From positions 124,001 through 188,000 of the forward strand of contig NZ_JAKJIC010000009.1 in the NCBI RefSeq assembly GCF_021864535.1: DNA of 64,000 nt, read 5' to 3'. Made by a program: the position numbers and the translations under genes. This stretch comes from Oryzibacter oryziterrae (lineage in GTDB: Bacteria; Pseudomonadota; Alphaproteobacteria; Rhizobiales; Pleomorphomonadaceae). Under the pieces are notes generated by a model. That model saw only the letters and a list, made by a program, of their open reading frames with translations, was not told where the DNA came from and did no database searches. Positions 25,698-33,985 of the stretch are shown here, one piece after another (the first letter of the stretch is position 1; every line of letters begins with the position of its first letter).

Positions 25698-26708
25698 ATG
25701 CTCAAACGTCTTCTCGCCGCCGTCGCTCTGGTCTGGTCTATCGCCCCGGCATCTCAGGTGCAGGCCTCAACACTGCCGGCCCGCCTCATCGCCGACTTTT
25801 CCGGATGGGCTGTTGCCCAGCATATCGCCGACGCCAGCATGGTCGTCTACGATGGCGACAAGGTGGTGGCTCGCTTTGGTAAAGGCCACCGCACGAGTGA
25901 GACCCGCGTCCCCGTCGGTAGCCTGTCCAAGGCCATCACCGGCGCTTGCGTCACGCGGCTGGTGGAAAGCGGCAAGCTTTCCTACACCGCCAAACTGCGA
26001 ACGCTGCTTGCCACCTATCTGAAGAGCCATCCGCCCCGCGACAAGCGTGTCTACGACCTGACCGTTGCGCAGTTGCTGACCCACGCCAGCGGCCTCACCT
26101 ATGATCCAAGCCAGGGCAACGCGTTCGGCAACTTCGACCCGACGAAAGAGAACCTGCCGGCCCAGTTGGCCATCGCCCTCAGCAAGCCGCTCGGGCAAAC
26201 CCCGGGCGCATCGTTCAACTACAACAACATGAACTATGCCGCCTTGTCGCTGATCATCGAGACGGTGACGCACCAGCCCTATGAGGCTGTCTGCAAACGC
26301 CTTGTCCTGCGCCCGGTGGGCATCAAGACCGCCCGACTGATGCCGAAGCTGAAGATCATGTCCGGCTACGGCAGCTGGGAGATGTCGGCGACGGACTATG
26401 GTCGCTTCACCGCCTATTTCCGTCCCGCCAGCCGGCTGTTGCGGACCCACCTCAAGGATTGGCCGAAGATCGAGACCAGCAACGGCATCGTCTATTCCAT
26501 CGGCGCCCTCGCCTATGAAGAAGCTCCCTGGCAGATCTTCTGGCACTTCGGCCAGATCGACCTTTCGCTTGCGGACAGCGAAGTGCACACGGGCGCGGTC
26601 TTCATCAACTGGAGCAACCGCTATCGTGTTGTCGCGACCTATCGGGCTTCGCCGTCGGATTCGGCGCTGGCCGAACTGTTCAACACGCTCGACGGCGATG
26701 TGCGATAA
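25698..26708 (+). CDS. Secreted serine hydrolase, beta-lactamase-like
   Basis: A 336-residue protein with a signal peptide (1-23). The SxxK motif is Ser75-L-S-Lys78 and the second motif is FNYNNMNYA. It is a class C beta-lactamase/esterase-type fold with unknown substrate. The third Lys/His-Ser/Thr-Gly motif is not obvious (WHFGQID near the end). I chose ATG 25698, which has CGGAG upstream. Its last 70 bp overlap the 3' end of the AraC gene on the other strand. Confidence 0.82.
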   Translation: MLKRLLAAVALVWSIAPASQVQASTLPARLIADFSGWAVAQHIADASMVVYDGDKVVARFGKGHRTSETRVPVGSLSKAITGACVTRLVESGKLSYTAKLRTLLATYLKSHPPRDKRVYDLTVAQLLTHASGLTYDPSQGNAFGNFDPTKENLPAQLAIALSKPLGQTPGASFNYNNMNYAALSLIIETVTHQPYEAVCKRLVLRPVGIKTARLMPKLKIMSGYGSWEMSATDYGRFTAYFRPASRLLRTHLKDWPKIETSNGIVYSIGALAYEEAPWQIFWHFGQIDLSLADSEVHTGAVFINWSNRYRVVATYRASPSDSALAELFNTLDGDVR

Positions 26709-27760
26709 GCCGCCGGTGTCCGCCCGACATGCCTCGAGAAGGCCGCGTGGAAGGTCGATTTCGAGTTGAAGCCGACGGCCATCGCAATGTCCACGACCGG
26801 CAGTTCGGTCGTGGACAGCAGCACGCAGGCAGCCCTCACGCGGGCGGAGTTGACCGCGTCCGCATAGCTGATCCCCTTGGCCCCATTCAGGGCCTGCGAC
26901 AGCACATTCGGCCGGACTCCGACCTTGGAAGCAAGCTTGGGCAGACTGAGCGTGGAATCGCTGTGAACGTCAGGCCGCTCAAGCAGCTCCAATGCCCGCA
27001 TCGCGACGTCTTGGGCCCTCTCCGGCGGCAAAGGCGACTTGAGATACTTGTCGATCGTCGCCACCACAGGGGCGGGCCGCTCGACAAGGCCCGTCGCCCG
27101 AACAAGACCGAACACCGACAAGGTCGCAACGGCGACGATGGACGGCAGCTCCAGCAGACGCGTGCCGAATTCCGACAGGCCGCCCAGCGGCCCCGCCACC
27201 ATTGCCGCAATCTCCAGCGCCAGCAAGGCGCCAAGACCGACGACCAAGGCCATCGACCAGCTTGAACGCGAGGGATTGGCCAACACCCGCCGCGTTGCAG
27301 AGACCATGTAGACCACTTGCAAGCCCATCGTCGCGATGTCCAGCGCGACAAGCGGCACGCTCGTGAGCATCAGAACCGGGCCAACGTCGGCTACGGTCGC
27401 CGGCCGTTCGATGAACGCCAAGGTGACAGCCGGCACCGCGAACAGGCCAGCGAGACCCGGAAGCAGCGCGTGCCGCCGCAGCGATCGCTCTTTCAGCCCG
27501 AACAAGTGGATGAAGAAGGCCGGTGCAATCACGGAACTGGCGACGATGTTGAGCCCATAGAGCTCGATCGTGGCGCCGACCTCCTGCGGCTCGTCAAGCG
27601 AGGTGACCGTCGTTGCGGCAAGGCCCACCAGCGCCACGGCCAGCGACGCGAGCTGCCGCGTTCGGATCGCCGGTTGGGCGGCCAGAACGGCGGCGGTCAA
27701 CAGCGCTTGCCCGAACACGGCCCACCCCAGGGCGCCGGCGAACTCATTCAATCCCTGCAA
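26639..27760 (-). CDS. Membrane-embedded AraC family regulator
   Basis: A 373-residue protein with about seven hydrophobic segments in residues 1-230 (for example ALGWAVFGQALLTAAVLAAQ and PVLMLTSVPLVALDIATMG) followed by a cytoplasmic linker and an AraC-type HTH (about 265-355: LPKLASKVGVRPNVLSQALN and VVDIAMAVGFNSKSTFHAAFSRHVGRTPAAYR). Membrane sensor plus AraC HTH is a known but less common design. The gene overlaps the serine hydrolase gene tail to tail by 70 bp. Signal and targets are not known; the serine hydrolase is a candidate. Confidence 0.87.
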   Translation of the reverse strand: MQGLNEFAGALGWAVFGQALLTAAVLAAQPAIRTRQLASLAVALVGLAATTVTSLDEPQEVGATIELYGLNIVASSVIAPAFFIHLFGLKERSLRRHALLPGLAGLFAVPAVTLAFIERPATVADVGPVLMLTSVPLVALDIATMGLQVVYMVSATRRVLANPSRSSWSMALVVGLGALLALEIAAMVAGPLGGLSEFGTRLLELPSIVAVATLSVFGLVRATGLVERPAPVVATIDKYLKSPLPPERAQDVAMRALELLERPDVHSDSTLSLPKLASKVGVRPNVLSQALNGAKGISYADAVNSARVRAACVLLSTTELPVVDIAMAVGFNSKSTFHAAFSRHVGRTPAAYRTSPSSVLNSSASAESDGEAR

Positions 27761-27846
27761 TCGGCAACTCTCCCCTTGACGGCCCGGCCTTCAGAGGCCA
27801 CACAGCCTGCAAATCTCTGACTAGCCCCTTTTCTGCGAGTTTCACC

Positions 27847-28941
27847 ATGGGTTTCAAGTGCGGTATCGTTGGTCTGCCGAATGTGGGCAAGTCCACGCTG
27901 TTCAACGCGCTCACCAAGACGGCCGCCGCGCAGGCTGCCAACTATCCTTTCTGCACCATCGAGCCGAACACCGGCGAAGTGGCCGTGCCCGATCCGCGCA
28001 TGCCGCCGCTGGCCGAGAAGGCCAAGTCCGCCCAGGTCGTGCCGACGCGCATCACCTTCGTCGACATCGCCGGTCTCGTGCGCGGCGCCTCCAAGGGTGA
28101 AGGCCTCGGCAACCAGTTCCTTGCCAACATCCGCGAAGTCGACGCCATCGTCCACGTGCTGCGCTGCTTCGAGGATGGCGACATCACCCATGTGGAAGGC
28201 CGCATCGATCCGATCGCCGACGCCGAAACCGTCGAGACCGAGCTGATGCTGTCCGACCTCGACAGCCTCGAACGCCGCGTCGTGCCGCTGCGCAAGCGTG
28301 CCCAGGGCGGCGACAAGGATCTCAAGGAACAGGTCGAGCTGATGGACCTCGCCCTCGAGGCCCTGCGCGACGGCAAGCCGGCCCGCACGGTCAGCGTGCC
28401 CAAGGGTTCCGAGCAGGCGTTCAAGACGCTGAACCTGCTGACCTCCAAGCCCGTGCTCTACGTCTGCAATGTCGAGGAAGCCTCGGCCGCCACCGGCAAC
28501 AGCCAGTCGGCCCGCGTCTACGAGATGGCCGCCTCCCAGGGCGCCAAGGCGGTGATCATCTCCGCCGCCATCGAATCCGAAGTCGCCCAGCTGGACGATG
28601 CCGAGCAGAAGGAGTTCCTGGAGACCCTCGGCCTCGAAGAGCCCGGCCTCGACCGCCTGATCCGCGCCGGCTACGAGCTGCTCGGCCTGATCACCTATTT
28701 CACCTGTGGCCCGAAGGAATGCCGTGCCTGGACCATCATGGCCGGCACCAAGGCCCCGCAGGCCGCCGGCGTCATCCACACCGACTTCGAACGCGGCTTC
28801 ATCCGCGCCCAGACCATCGGCTACGACGACTACATGACCTACGGCGAAGCCAAGTGCAAGGAACTGGGCAAGGCCCGCGACGAAGGCAAGGAATATGTGG
28901 TGCAGGACGGCGACGTGATGCTGTTCAAGTTCAACACCTGA
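27847..28941 (+). CDS. ychF: Redox-regulated ATPase YchF
   Basis: YchF is an Obg-related P-loop protein that prefers ATP and is linked to stress and ribosome function. The 364-residue protein has G1 GIVGLPNVGKST, the G3-like DIAGLVRGASKGEGLGNQFL and NVEE in place of NKxD, the change that gives ATP preference. The C-terminal TGS domain includes TDFERGFIRAQTIGYDDY. I chose ATG 27847 (MGFKCGIVG). A hairpin lies 37-66 bp after the stop, within the 3' end of the convergent vapC. Confidence 0.95.
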   Translation: MGFKCGIVGLPNVGKSTLFNALTKTAAAQAANYPFCTIEPNTGEVAVPDPRMPPLAEKAKSAQVVPTRITFVDIAGLVRGASKGEGLGNQFLANIREVDAIVHVLRCFEDGDITHVEGRIDPIADAETVETELMLSDLDSLERRVVPLRKRAQGGDKDLKEQVELMDLALEALRDGKPARTVSVPKGSEQAFKTLNLLTSKPVLYVCNVEEASAATGNSQSARVYEMAASQGAKAVIISAAIESEVAQLDDAEQKEFLETLGLEEPGLDRLIRAGYELLGLITYFTCGPKECRAWTIMAGTKAPQAAGVIHTDFERGFIRAQTIGYDDYMTYGEAKCKELGKARDEGKEYVVQDGDVMLFKFNT

Positions 28942-28971
28942 TCCCGCGCACCCGCTCTGTGTTCCAGCGCT

Positions 28972-29370
28972 TCAGTCCAGCAGGCGGGCCTCGGCCCCCG
29001 CCTGCTGGGCGAGTTTGACGGCTCGTCTGTCAAAGGACACAAAGACCTCGCCGCCCATGAAACGCCCGTCATGGGCGATCACCCCGTCGGCAAAGTCGCC
29101 ACCGCCTTCCAGGAAGGCAAGCCCGACTTCGACGGCGGCACGGTTGGCCACCACGCCGCGCGTCTCAAGCAGCGCCCTGATGGTGGCGGCAATATCCGCC
29201 TTTGCCACTTTGTAGGCGCGGTCGAGCACCCAGACCAACTCGCAGAAGACCTGCAAGCTGACAAAGACCGCTTCAGCCGCGCCCAGCGCCTCGGCGGCTG
29301 CCTTGGATTGGGCAGGGTCGTCGTCGGTGAAGAGACGCACCAGCACATTCGTATCGGCAATGACCTTCAT
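28972..29370 (-). CDS. vapC: PIN-domain toxin, VapC type
   Basis: A 132-residue PIN-domain ribonuclease. Acidic active-site positions are Asp6 (VIADTNVL), Glu in FCELVWVL and Asp in FADGVIAHDG. The start overlaps the stop of the antitoxin gene in an ATGA. It is the toxin of a VapBC-like pair. The last codons overlap an 11-bp hairpin (28978-28988 with 28997-29007) that can also end the ychF transcript. Confidence 0.85.
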   Translation of the reverse strand: MKVIADTNVLVRLFTDDDPAQSKAAAEALGAAEAVFVSLQVFCELVWVLDRAYKVAKADIAATIRALLETRGVVANRAAVEVGLAFLEGGGDFADGVIAHDGRFMGGEVFVSFDRRAVKLAQQAGAEARLLD

Positions 29371-29633
29371 CGCTTGAAGCCACCCGCTTCGGCGCCGGCA
29401 TCGGCAATCGCTTCGTTGATTTCATCGATGGTGAGACCGCGGTCCTCCGACTTGCCCTTGAGGACGCCGCGGAGTGCCGAAAATGAGCCAGAGGGCCGCG
29501 CAGCCCTGAGCTCGGCCCGCCCATCCGGCAGGAGTTCCACCTGAAGCTTGTCGCCTGGCTGCAGATCGAGATGACGCAAGATGTCACGGCGCAGCGTTAC
29601 CTGGCCACGACTGGTAATGGACAAGGTCGCCAC
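29367..29633 (-). CDS. vapB: AbrB/MazE-type antitoxin, VapB
   Basis: An 88-residue protein. The N-terminal swapped-hairpin AbrB fold (LSITSRGQVTLRRDILRHLDLQPGDKLQVEL) binds DNA; the C-terminal part (about 55-88) should bind the toxin. It is upstream of and overlaps vapC. A perfect inverted repeat 27-47 bp upstream fits autoregulation. Confidence 0.87.
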   Translation of the reverse strand: MATLSITSRGQVTLRRDILRHLDLQPGDKLQVELLPDGRAELRAARPSGSFSALRGVLKGKSEDRGLTIDEINEAIADAGAEAGGFKR

Positions 29634-29659
29634 GGCTCGCCTCCGTTTCCCACCCTGAC

Positions 29660-29688
29660 AAGGTAATGTAAAATTACCTTATCTGCAA
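29660..29688 (-). promoter_or_regulatory. vapBC operator/promoter
   Basis: An 8-bp perfect inverted repeat AAGGTAAT-N5-ATTACCTT at 29660-29680, between vapB and the sulfotransferase gene. On the minus strand TTGCAG (29683-29688) and TACCTT (29660-29665) are 17 bp apart and could be the -35 and -10, with the operator covering spacer and -10. This would allow repression by VapB(C). Confidence 0.55.
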
Positions 29689-29718
29689 GGAGCCCACCCA
29701 CCCGACAAGGCGATCAGC

Positions 29719-30456
29719 CTACAGCTTCACCGCCCTGAGCTTCTCGTAATAGGGCATGGCCGCCTCGGCGATCCGGGCCAGTTCCAGCGGCAAGGCGCTG
29801 ATCTCCGCATCGGCCTTGTCCGGTCCGAAGGCAGTGGAAGCCTCCACCGCATGATACCAATGCGGCGCCCAGACCCCATCGGTCGCCCGCCGCCCGGCCG
29901 GCCAGGACAGCATGGCCGGATCGAAGGCAAGGCCGAGCGCTCCACACAGCCGCGAGAGCGTTGCCGCCGGATCGGCCAGCACGTCGCGCCCCTCCACCAC
30001 CACCGGCACCTTGCCCGTGCGCTCGGCGACCCGATCGAAAATCTCCGCCTGCTGGCGAAAGCCGATGTCGTCGAGGCTGACGTCCTCTCGCTTCATCACA
30101 TAGGAGGCCAGCACGCTGGCCGGATGGCGCAGCAGGAAGGCGTTGGTTACCCGGTCGAGCCAGTCAAGCGAGAAGGCCGGGATCATGTGGTGGGTCATGT
30201 GCTTCTGGTAGAACACCGTCTTTCCCTGCGGCAGAGCGCCCAGCAGCGCCGCTTCCACCTTCAACGGATCGCTTTCATGGGCGGCGAGTATCTCCGCATT
30301 CATCGGATGCACGATGCCGGTGGTCTTGAGATAGGCCGCATAATAGGGCTCGTCCCAGACGTGGCAGTCGGCCCGGTTGCCGAAGGATCGCATCATCGCG
30401 GTGGAGATATTGCGTGGTCCCGACCACATGGCGATGCGAACGATCTCCTGCGACAT
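29719..30456 (-). CDS. Sulfotransferase family protein
   Basis: A 245-residue protein with a sulfotransferase-like P-loop near the start (AMWSGPRNISTAMMRSFGNR) and the second PAPS motif region LLRHPASVLASY. Homologues are often annotated as branched-chain-aminotransferase-like sulfotransferase. No signal peptide is present. The acceptor substrate is unknown, and so is whether PAPS is used. It stands alone; no sulfate-activation genes are nearby. Confidence 0.75.
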   Translation of the reverse strand: MSQEIVRIAMWSGPRNISTAMMRSFGNRADCHVWDEPYYAAYLKTTGIVHPMNAEILAAHESDPLKVEAALLGALPQGKTVFYQKHMTHHMIPAFSLDWLDRVTNAFLLRHPASVLASYVMKREDVSLDDIGFRQQAEIFDRVAERTGKVPVVVEGRDVLADPAATLSRLCGALGLAFDPAMLSWPAGRRATDGVWAPHWYHAVEASTAFGPDKADAEISALPLELARIAEAAMPYYEKLRAVKL

Positions 30457-30580
30457 TGCTTCTCCTCAAGCCCCTGGCGCCCAGACGGCGTCACATGAAC
30501 CGCAGATGAACAGGAGATTCGGGTCGGGTTCAAGCGCCCTGTCCTATTCTGGCCACAGTTCGCTCGCCAACAGGCCCATC

Positions 30581-30736
30581 ATGATCCGCTTCCTGATCGC
30601 CGTCCTGCTTCTCTCCGCTTCCATCGTCGCGGCCCGATCCGGCATCGACGAAACGTCCATATTGGCGGTCGATGGCATCGGGCAGTTGACCGGCGTCGCC
30701 GGCGCCGGAGCCTGGACCGAATGGTCCACTCCCTGA
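30581..30736 (+). CDS. Possible small exported peptide (51 aa)
   Basis: A short frame beginning MIRFLIAVLLLSASIVAA, which looks like a signal peptide or membrane anchor, followed by about 30 residues (RSGIDETSILAVDGIGQL...). It has no family match that I recognise and no strong ribosome site. It is the only plausible gene between the sulfotransferase and fliJ. It could be spurious. Confidence 0.3.
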   Translation: MIRFLIAVLLLSASIVAARSGIDETSILAVDGIGQLTGVAGAGAWTEWSTP

Positions 30737-30803
30737 CTGCAGCGACAGTCCTCGAACGCGCGTGAAGCGACCGGACGAACCGCCAAGACCGGCCGAGCAA
30801 TGC

Positions 30804-30836
30804 AAAAAGGGCGGCAGCACCTCGGTGCCACCGCCC
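30804..30836 (-). terminator. Terminator of fliI-fliJ
   Basis: On the minus strand GGGCGG... forms a 12-bp stem with two wobbles (30809-30820 with 30825-30836), 4-nt loop CGAG, then TTTTT. It begins 25 bp after the fliJ stop. Confidence 0.8.
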
Positions 30837-30861
30837 GCTTGACCTTCAAAACGGCAAATCC

Positions 30862-31275
30862 TTACGCCGAGCGATAGCTCATGCGGCCGGCCACCTCGTC
30901 GAGAGCATCCTGCTCGGCGGCCTCCTGCGCTCCACGTTCGCGCAGGTGATCGCGCTCCTCGAGGAGCTCGATCTTCTTCATGTCTTCAATGGCCTCGGAC
31001 AGGGCTGCCTGTGCTGCATCGAGCTGTCCCCTGAGATCGTTGGCCGACCCCATGAGATTGTCACGACGCGCCATGGCCGCCTTGGCAAAGGTCGGATAGG
31101 CGAAATGCGTTATGTCCGTGATGCCCGAGCGCTTCTGCTCGGCCAGAATCTGGTCATCGAGTTCCGACGCCATGCGCTCGAACTCGGCGATCATCATCTC
31201 GATTTGCACCACTTGCCGACGTTTCTCGTCGACCTGGAAACGCTTGAGCCGGATGAGACTGTTACGCGACTTCAT
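30862..31275 (-). CDS. fliJ: Flagellar export protein FliJ
   Basis: A 137-residue coiled-coil protein typical of FliJ, the chaperone-escort subunit of the flagellar type III export ATPase complex. Alternating charged helices (RLKRFQVDEKRRQVVQIEMMIAEFERMASELDDQ) run through the protein. It directly abuts fliI with no gap (fliI stop at 31276-31278). The context supports the assignment, since FliJ sequences are poorly conserved. Confidence 0.88.
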   Translation of the reverse strand: MKSRNSLIRLKRFQVDEKRRQVVQIEMMIAEFERMASELDDQILAEQKRSGITDITHFAYPTFAKAAMARRDNLMGSANDLRGQLDAAQAALSEAIEDMKKIELLEERDHLRERGAQEAAEQDALDEVAGRMSYRSA

Positions 31276-32634
31276 TTACTTGAACTCCCCGGAATGGTCG
31301 TACCTTAACCCAACAGTACTTTCCAAAAGGTGAGCGAGTTCGCGGTATCCGTCATATCGACTCGTGTTTTCTTCCTTTCCTTGCGTCAGAAAGCGCTCCA
31401 GCGGCCCGTTGAGGGCAATCGCCTGGTCAACTTCGGGGTTTGTGCCCTTGCGATAGGCCCCGAGCCGGATCAGCTCCTCCATGTCGGTATAGGTCGACAT
31501 CAGCCGCTTGGCGTCACGCAGCATGTCGCGGAACTCCGGCTCGACGCAGCCCGGCATGGTGCGCGATACCGATTTCAGCACGTTCACCGCCGGATAGCGC
31601 CCCCGCTCGGCGATGGCGCGTTCCATGACGATATGGCCGTCCAGAATGCCGCGCACGGCGTCCGCGACCGGCTCATTGTGATTGTCGCCGTCCACGAGCA
31701 CGGTGAACAGCCCGGTGATCGATCCGCCGCTCGCACGCCCCGGGCCAGCCCGTTCGAGCAGGCGCGGCAGTTCCGAGAACACCGTCGGCGTATAGCCCTT
31801 GGACGTCGGCGGTTCGCCGGCCGACAGGCCGATCTCGCGCTGGGCCATGGCAAAGCGCGTCACCGAGTCCATGAGGCACAGGACGTCGAGACTCTGGTCG
31901 CGGAAAAACTCGGCAACGGTCAGCGTCAGATAGGCTGCCTGGCGCCGCATCAAGGGCGACTCGTCGGAGGTCGCCACCACCACCACGGACCGTGCAAGGC
32001 CCTCCTCCCCGAGGTCGTCCTCGATGAACTCCTGCACTTCGCGCCCGCGCTCGCCCACAAGCCCGATCACCGACACGTCGCACCCGGTATAGCGCGCCAG
32101 CATCGACAGCAGCACCGACTTGCCGACACCTGAGCCGGCAAAGATGCCCATGCGCTGACCGCGGCAGCAGGTCGCAAAGGTGTTGAGCACGCGCACGCCG
32201 AGATCGATCGGCCCGCCCACGCGCGTCCGCTCGGCTGCTTGCGGCGGCGAGGCCCGAAGCGGCATTTCGTCCGTTCCCTGATGGATCGGCCCCTTGCCGT
32301 CGATCGGCTCACCGAAGGCGTTGACCACCCGACCGAGCCAGGCAGAAGACGGACGGACCGTCGCCGCATTGGCAACAATCGCCGCCTTTGCCCCGAGACG
32401 GACGCCCTCCATCGAGCCGAACGGCAGGCAGAGGGCATTGTCGCCCCGAAAGCCGACCACCTCCACCGACACCTGCGACCCGCCAAATCCGGTCACGGAC
32501 AGCCGCGATCCCACGCTCATTTCCTGCACCGGCCCGGCCACTTCCACCAGCAGCCCCTGGACGGAGGAAACCCGTCCATAGACCTCCAGCGGCCGGATCC
32601 TTGCGATTTCGGAAATGAGACCGTCAAGCGACAT
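31276..32634 (-). CDS. fliI: Flagellum-specific ATP synthase FliI
   Basis: The export ATPase of the flagellar type III secretion system, 452 residues. The P-loop is [14 protein letters not shown] (about residue 170), Walker B is [26 protein letters not shown] (the DSxTR region) and the export-ATPase signature is [19 protein letters not shown]. The fold is F1-beta-like. It is followed by fliJ and is divergent from ctrA. A pair of TTAAC half-sites and a GATTC lie in the upstream region, consistent with CtrA/cell-cycle control of flagellar genes. Confidence 0.95.
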   Translation of the reverse strand: MSLDGLISEIARIRPLEVYGRVSSVQGLLVEVAGPVQEMSVGSRLSVTGFGGSQVSVEVVGFRGDNALCLPFGSMEGVRLGAKAAIVANAATVRPSSAWLGRVVNAFGEPIDGKGPIHQGTDEMPLRASPPQAAERTRVGGPIDLGVRVLNTFATCCRGQRMGIFAGSGVGKSVLLSMLARYTGCDVSVIGLVGERGREVQEFIEDDLGEEGLARSVVVVATSDESPLMRRQAAYLTLTVAEFFRDQSLDVLCLMDSVTRFAMAQREIGLSAGEPPTSKGYTPTVFSELPRLLERAGPGRASGGSITGLFTVLVDGDNHNEPVADAVRGILDGHIVMERAIAERGRYPAVNVLKSVSRTMPGCVEPEFRDMLRDAKRLMSTYTDMEELIRLGAYRKGTNPEVDQAIALNGPLERFLTQGKEENTSRYDGYRELAHLLESTVGLRYDHSGEFK

Positions 32635-33022
32635 CGAAAAAACGTTTCCCGGTGATTCGAATTTGATGAGCCAGTGTAACCCTTCGTTAAGAGAGGTCGT
32701 TAATGATTTGTCAGATGTCCCGAGCCATCGCGGCTGATCGGCGGAGGGCCTGTGGAAAAGGATTCAAGACTGAGTCAGCTGAGTCACTTAGGTCAAAATC
32801 TTAATGTGCTGCGTGAGCGGTCTTGAGTCGGATTTTGCTTGGAATCTGAAGGGTATGACAGAAAAATACGGGTATATTTTTCAAATCCCTTGCAGGCAAG
32901 AATCATAATTTGTTAACCATTAGACGCTAGCCTTGGATCCGATAGTGTTTGACCGGCTGAAGCCGGAGCCGAGCTTCCGACAGAACGTCGGGTCCGAGGC
33001 CCTAGAAAAAGGGGATTTAGGC
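32635..33022. promoter_or_regulatory. fliI-ctrA divergent regulatory region with GANTC cluster and CtrA boxes
   Basis: 388 bp without a gene. It holds seven GANTC sites (starts at 32654, 32761, 32772, 32781, 32825, 32842, 32900), six of them within 145 bp. A TTAACCAT box (32913-32920) and two TTAA half-sites on the fliI side (32687-32690, 32700-32703) fit CtrA binding. GANTC is the CcrM methylation target in alphaproteobacteria, and methylation state controls a ctrA promoter in Caulobacter. This is the expected region for ctrA autoregulation, but the site density is unusual. Confidence 0.7.
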
Positions 33023-33718
33023 ATGCGAGTTTTGCTGATCGAGGACGACAGCGCGACCGCACAGAGCATCGAGCTGATGCTGAAGTCCGAGAGCTTTAAC
33101 GTCTACACGACCGACCTCGGTGAGGAAGGTATCGACCTTGGAAAGCTCTACGACTACGACATCATTCTGCTCGACCTCAATCTGCCGGACATGTCCGGCT
33201 ATGAGGTTCTGCGCACGCTGCGGGTATCCAAAGTCAAGACCCCGATTCTGATTCTGTCAGGCCTGGGCAACATCGAAGACAAGGTGCGGGGCCTCGGCTT
33301 CGGCGCCGACGACTACATGACGAAGCCGTTCCACAAGGACGAGCTGATCGCGCGCATCCACGCCATTGTGCGCCGCTCGAAGGGTCATGCCCAGTCGGTC
33401 ATCGTCACGGGCGACCTCGTGGTCAACCTCGACACCAAGACCGTGGAAGTCAACGGCAACCGCGTGCATCTGACCGGCAAGGAATATCAGATGCTCGAGC
33501 TGCTCTCGCTCCGCAAGGGCACCACGCTCACCAAGGAAATGTTCCTGAACCATCTCTATGGTGGCATGGACGAGCCCGAGCTGAAGATCATCGACGTCTT
33601 CATCTGCAAGCTGCGCAAGAAGCTGGCCAACGCCACTGACGGGCGCAACTACATCGAGACCGTCTGGGGCCGCGGCTATGTGCTGCGCGAGCCGGACGAG
33701 ATCCAGGAAGCCGTCTGA
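33023..33718 (+). CDS. ctrA: Cell-cycle master response regulator CtrA
   Basis: CtrA controls the cell cycle, motility and division genes in alphaproteobacteria. The 231-residue protein has receiver-domain phosphoacceptor Asp51 ([16 protein letters not shown]) and a winged-helix DNA-binding domain ending in [14 protein letters not shown], with the near-invariant [22 protein letters not shown]. Length and sequence are typical. I chose ATG 33023 (MRVLLIEDD), with AAAAAGGGG upstream. A strong terminator follows. chpT, its phosphodonor, lies at 49703. Confidence 0.97.
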   Translation: MRVLLIEDDSATAQSIELMLKSESFNVYTTDLGEEGIDLGKLYDYDIILLDLNLPDMSGYEVLRTLRVSKVKTPILILSGLGNIEDKVRGLGFGADDYMTKPFHKDELIARIHAIVRRSKGHAQSVIVTGDLVVNLDTKTVEVNGNRVHLTGKEYQMLELLSLRKGTTLTKEMFLNHLYGGMDEPELKIIDVFICKLRKKLANATDGRNYIETVWGRGYVLREPDEIQEAV

Positions 33719-33777
33719 CACAAACAGTATGTTCGCAGCCGCGCGTTTCCCCTTTGCGGGTGGACTGCAATACAGAC

Positions 33778-33808
33778 AAGCTCCGGTTCGCCGGAGCTTT
33801 TTTGTTTT
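33778..33808 (+). terminator. Terminator of ctrA
   Basis: A 9-bp perfect stem AAGCTCCGG/CCGGAGCTT with a TTCG tetraloop (33778-33786 with 33791-33799) followed by a T-rich tract. It is 60 bp after the ctrA stop. Confidence 0.92.
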
Positions 33809-33985
33809 GAACTATTCATTCAATTCAATATATCCTTTGCCTGCTAGCGAAAATATTTTCAGTATTTAACCGACGACACTCAAATATTTCCTTTGAAATG
33901 GACATATTTACTATTTGTTCTATCTTGACCGGCAAACTCTGAAAAACATCAACCAATATATATTTCTCTCCATCGAGGTCACTCC

